Source of the DNA: Desulfobacteraceae bacterium | GTDB taxonomy: Bacteria > Desulfobacterota > Desulfobacteria > Desulfobacterales > ETH-SRB1 | Direction of reading: 5' to 3' | Assembly (NCBI GenBank): GCA_013202725.1 | Contig: JABMRH010000076.1 | Span: forward strand, 1 to 7,479 | Length of the DNA: 7,479 nucleotides | Shown here: in pieces, positions 5,537 to 7,479 of the stretch | Layout: each line of letters starts with the position of its first letter | Numbering within the stretch: position 1 is the stretch's first letter | Program-made: the position numbers and the translations under genes | Notes under the pieces: model-generated | What the model saw: only the letters and a program-made list of their open reading frames with translations | Told to the model about the DNA's origin: nothing | Database searches by the model: none

Positions 5537-7069
5537 ATGATGAATGAAAAGAACACAGGCTGGATAAGGCATGTTTCTCTCACCCCACCAACTCTGCAAA
5601 ATAATACTGCAGATGCCGATCGGCTTATAAGAGAATTAAAAACCAGGCTTAATGCTGATGCCGTTGATATAGACCTTTATTTATTAAAAAGGTTGCCGGA
5701 TCTTTTAAGAAGATACGAATATAATGTCGACTGCGTCCTTTTCAAAGATCGGAAAAGGTGGCTTGTTACAGGTGTTACGCATTCAAAGGACACAAGTTCC
5801 ATATACGGCCTGGCCGTTGATATCGGTACTACCAGGATTGTCATGCGCCTTATAGATCTTTCAACAGGCCGTATTCAGGCCGAAACATTTTCTGACAATC
5901 CTCAGATATCCGCAGGACCCGACATATTGGCAAGGATACACTTTGCGGATCAGGATGGAGGGCTGGACAGGCTCAACAAAATGATTATCGACGCTCTTAA
6001 CCGAATGATCATGACATTGTGCGATTCCTGTAACATAAAGCAACATAACATATACTTACTCTCTGTAGCCGGCAATACAGCCATGACCCATCTCTTCATG
6101 GGTCTTAGTCCTCGCTGGATAATACGTGAGCCATATATTCCGGTTATAAACAGGCCAGGACTTGTAAAAGCAAAAGAGCTGGGAATTAAGGTTAATCCTA
6201 TGGCCAGAGCTCTGATCTTTCCCAATGCAGGCAGCTATTTTGGTGGAGACCTGATCGCGGGGATTCTGTTCTCCGGCTTAAACAAAACAGAAGACACAGC
6301 CATTTTGGTTGACGTTGGGACAAATGCAGAGGTTGTATTAGGAAATAAAGACTGGCTTGTTGCCTGTGCCGGAGCAGCGGGTCCCGCCATGGAATGCGGA
6401 GTAACCGGGATGGGTATGATGGCGGGCCCCGGTGTGATTGATCAGGTTGTTATCGATCATGATACTTATAACATTCGATTGCATACCATTAACAACATGC
6501 CGCCTGAAGGGATTTGCGGTTCAGGTCTGATAGACCTTGCAGCCCAGCTTTTTCTTTGCGGTATGATCGACATCAAGGGCAAGTTGGTGCCGTCGATATG
6601 CGGCAGCAGACTAAAGGAGAAAGATGGTATCAGGCATCTTGTGGTGGCGTATGCAGAAGATTCGGCCACAGGGTCTGACCTTACTATAAGTCAGGCAGAC
6701 ATTGACAGTCTTATCAGATCCAAGGCCGCCATGTATACAATACTTGAAACTATTATATCTTCTGTTGGAATATCTTTTAAGGATCTTTCGACATTTTATG
6801 TGGCAGGCACCTTTGGATCTTTTATCAATCCCAGGTCGGCCATATCTATTGGAATGCTTCCCGATCTGCCGATTGACCGTTATAAATCCCTGGATAACAG
6901 CTCTATTGGCGGAGCAACCATGGCGCTTACATCGAGTGAGTATTTAGATGAGATCGATAATATCAGAGACCGCATTACTTATCTTGAATTAAATGTAAAT
7001 CAGGAGTTCATGAACAGATTCAATTCCGCCAGGTTTCTTCCCCATACTGATCCTTTGCTTTTTAGCTAA
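5537..7069 (+). CDS. RACo-like corrinoid-activation ASKHA ATPase (DUF4445), lacking the N-terminal ferredoxin domain
   Basis: RACo proteins use ATP hydrolysis to drive reductive reactivation of corrinoid proteins from Co(II) to Co(I), for example in methyl transfer to the corrinoid iron-sulfur protein. About 80 N-terminal residues resemble the RACo linker (SLTPPTLQNN, then an RLIRELKTRL helix). The ASKHA fold follows: phosphate-1 motif VDIGTT (94-99), SVAGNTAMTHLFMG, NAGSYFGGDLIAG, phosphate-2 motif VDVGTNAEV (258-266), the CAGAAGPAMECG loop, PEGICGSGLIDL, and AGTFGSFINP before the end. Usual RACo is about 600-650 residues with an N-terminal [2Fe-2S] domain; here 510 residues carry no cluster-type cysteine set. 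Only 68 bases separate it from the preceding gene, so no lost ferredoxin exon-like fragment can hide there. The frame is open from a TTG at 5519, but ATG 5537 (or 5540) is preferred. Ribosome-binding signals are weak for all three. It probably belongs to the B12 operon. Confidence 0.87.
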   Translation: MMNEKNTGWIRHVSLTPPTLQNNTADADRLIRELKTRLNADAVDIDLYLLKRLPDLLRRYEYNVDCVLFKDRKRWLVTGVTHSKDTSSIYGLAVDIGTTRIVMRLIDLSTGRIQAETFSDNPQISAGPDILARIHFADQDGGLDRLNKMIIDALNRMIMTLCDSCNIKQHNIYLLSVAGNTAMTHLFMGLSPRWIIREPYIPVINRPGLVKAKELGIKVNPMARALIFPNAGSYFGGDLIAGILFSGLNKTEDTAILVDVGTNAEVVLGNKDWLVACAGAAGPAMECGVTGMGMMAGPGVIDQVVIDHDTYNIRLHTINNMPPEGICGSGLIDLAAQLFLCGMIDIKGKLVPSICGSRLKEKDGIRHLVVAYAEDSATGSDLTISQADIDSLIRSKAAMYTILETIISSVGISFKDLSTFYVAGTFGSFINPRSAISIGMLPDLPIDRYKSLDNSSIGGATMALTSSEYLDEIDNIRDRITYLELNVNQEFMNRFNSARFLPHTDPLLFS

Positions 7070-7083
7070 TCTTTATTCACAGG

Positions 7084-7479
7084 TTACACAGGCTCCACGT
7101 TAACCGCACAGATCTTGAATGCCGGTATTCGGGCGACAGGGTCAAGAGTGTTTCTGATCAAAACATTGACTGCTACTTCCCGGAAATGAAACGGAATAAA
7201 GACAATTCCTTCCGGGCTTTTCCTGGTAAGACGGGCGCGTGTGGCAATCTCTCCTTGCCGGGATCTTATCTTAACCATACTTCCGTTCGCTATCCCCTTC
7301 TTTTCCGCATCCAACGGATTAATCTCAATGATCGATTCAGGAAAAACCGTACGCAGCCCATTTACCTTGCGGGTCATGGTACCGGTGTTGTAATGGTAAA
7401 GAACTCTTCCTGTCGAAAGAAGAAAAGGATATTCTTCATTCGGAAGTTCATCGGAGAGGATGGATTCCACGGAGTGAAA
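7084..7479 (-). CDS. Formate dehydrogenase alpha subunit, C-terminal part (molybdopterin oxidoreductase; 5' end outside window)
   Basis: This is the last 131 residues of a molybdopterin (Mo or W) oxidoreductase of the FdhA/FdhF type. The frame is open to the window edge, so the Met encoded at 7470 is internal. The visible part is the molybdopterin-dinucleotide-binding domain. YPFLLSTGRVLYHYNTGTMTRK matches the formate dehydrogenase signature near its start. IIEINPLDAEKKGIANGSMVKIRSRQGEI is the typical beta-barrel segment, and the end has the family pattern FHFREVAVNVL followed by LDPVARIPAFKICAVNVE. Formate dehydrogenase interconverts formate and CO2. The active-site Cys or Sec and the Fe-S domain lie outside the window. 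It is convergent with the RACo-like gene, with 14 bases between the stop codons and no terminator visible, so it is not part of the B12 operon. NarB or other DMSO-reductase relatives are less likely given the GRVLYHYNTGTMTR motif. Confidence 0.88.
   Translation of the reverse strand, partial: FHSVESILSDELPNEEYPFLLSTGRVLYHYNTGTMTRKVNGLRTVFPESIIEINPLDAEKKGIANGSMVKIRSRQGEIATRARLTRKSPEGIVFIPFHFREVAVNVLIRNTLDPVARIPAFKICAVNVEPV

Overview
The window is a moderate-GC, gene-dense bacterial segment. It is dominated by a corrinoid (vitamin B12) acquisition and maintenance locus. The outer-membrane TonB-dependent receptor implies a Gram-negative host. A RACo-type corrinoid-activation ATPase and a formate dehydrogenase alpha subunit sit beside it, which points to an anaerobe using corrinoid-dependent C1 metabolism. 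A Desulfobacterota or related lineage is my best guess; this is inference from gene content, not a taxonomic assignment.

Layout. Bases 1-630 hold the 3' part of cobT (lower-ligand activation), cut by the window edge. Bases 631-1169 contain no gene but are almost entirely regulatory. They hold a candidate sigma70-type promoter, a complete cobalamin riboswitch (685-875), a strong intrinsic terminator (933-972), and a second, reduced cobalamin riboswitch (976-1129) starting three bases after the terminator T-tract. The btuB ribosome-binding site follows. Downstream, all on the + strand and tightly packed, come btuB (1170-3230), a possible 22-codon ORF (3233-3301), cobO (3298-3813), an ammonia-type asparagine-synthase-like PP-loop protein with a C-terminal zinc ribbon (3817-4767), a DUF71/COG2102 PP-loop ATPase (4746-5468), and after 68 bases a RACo-like ASKHA ATPase without its usual ferredoxin domain (5537-7069). 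A convergent partial formate dehydrogenase alpha gene (7084 to beyond 7479, - strand) closes the window.

How the genes fit together. BtuB imports corrinoids across the outer membrane. CobO adenosylates the corrin cobalt. CobT, upstream, activates the lower-ligand base. The RACo-like protein would support reductive reactivation of corrinoid proteins. The two consecutive PP-loop ATPases belong to families that form amides through adenylated carboxylates. The DUF71 family has been linked by comparative genomics to B12 salvage. Their pairing here suggests an uncharacterised amide-forming or remodelling step on the corrinoid.

The most notable points are the two riboswitches in series with different architectures, the PP-loop pair in a B12 operon, and the ferredoxin-less RACo.
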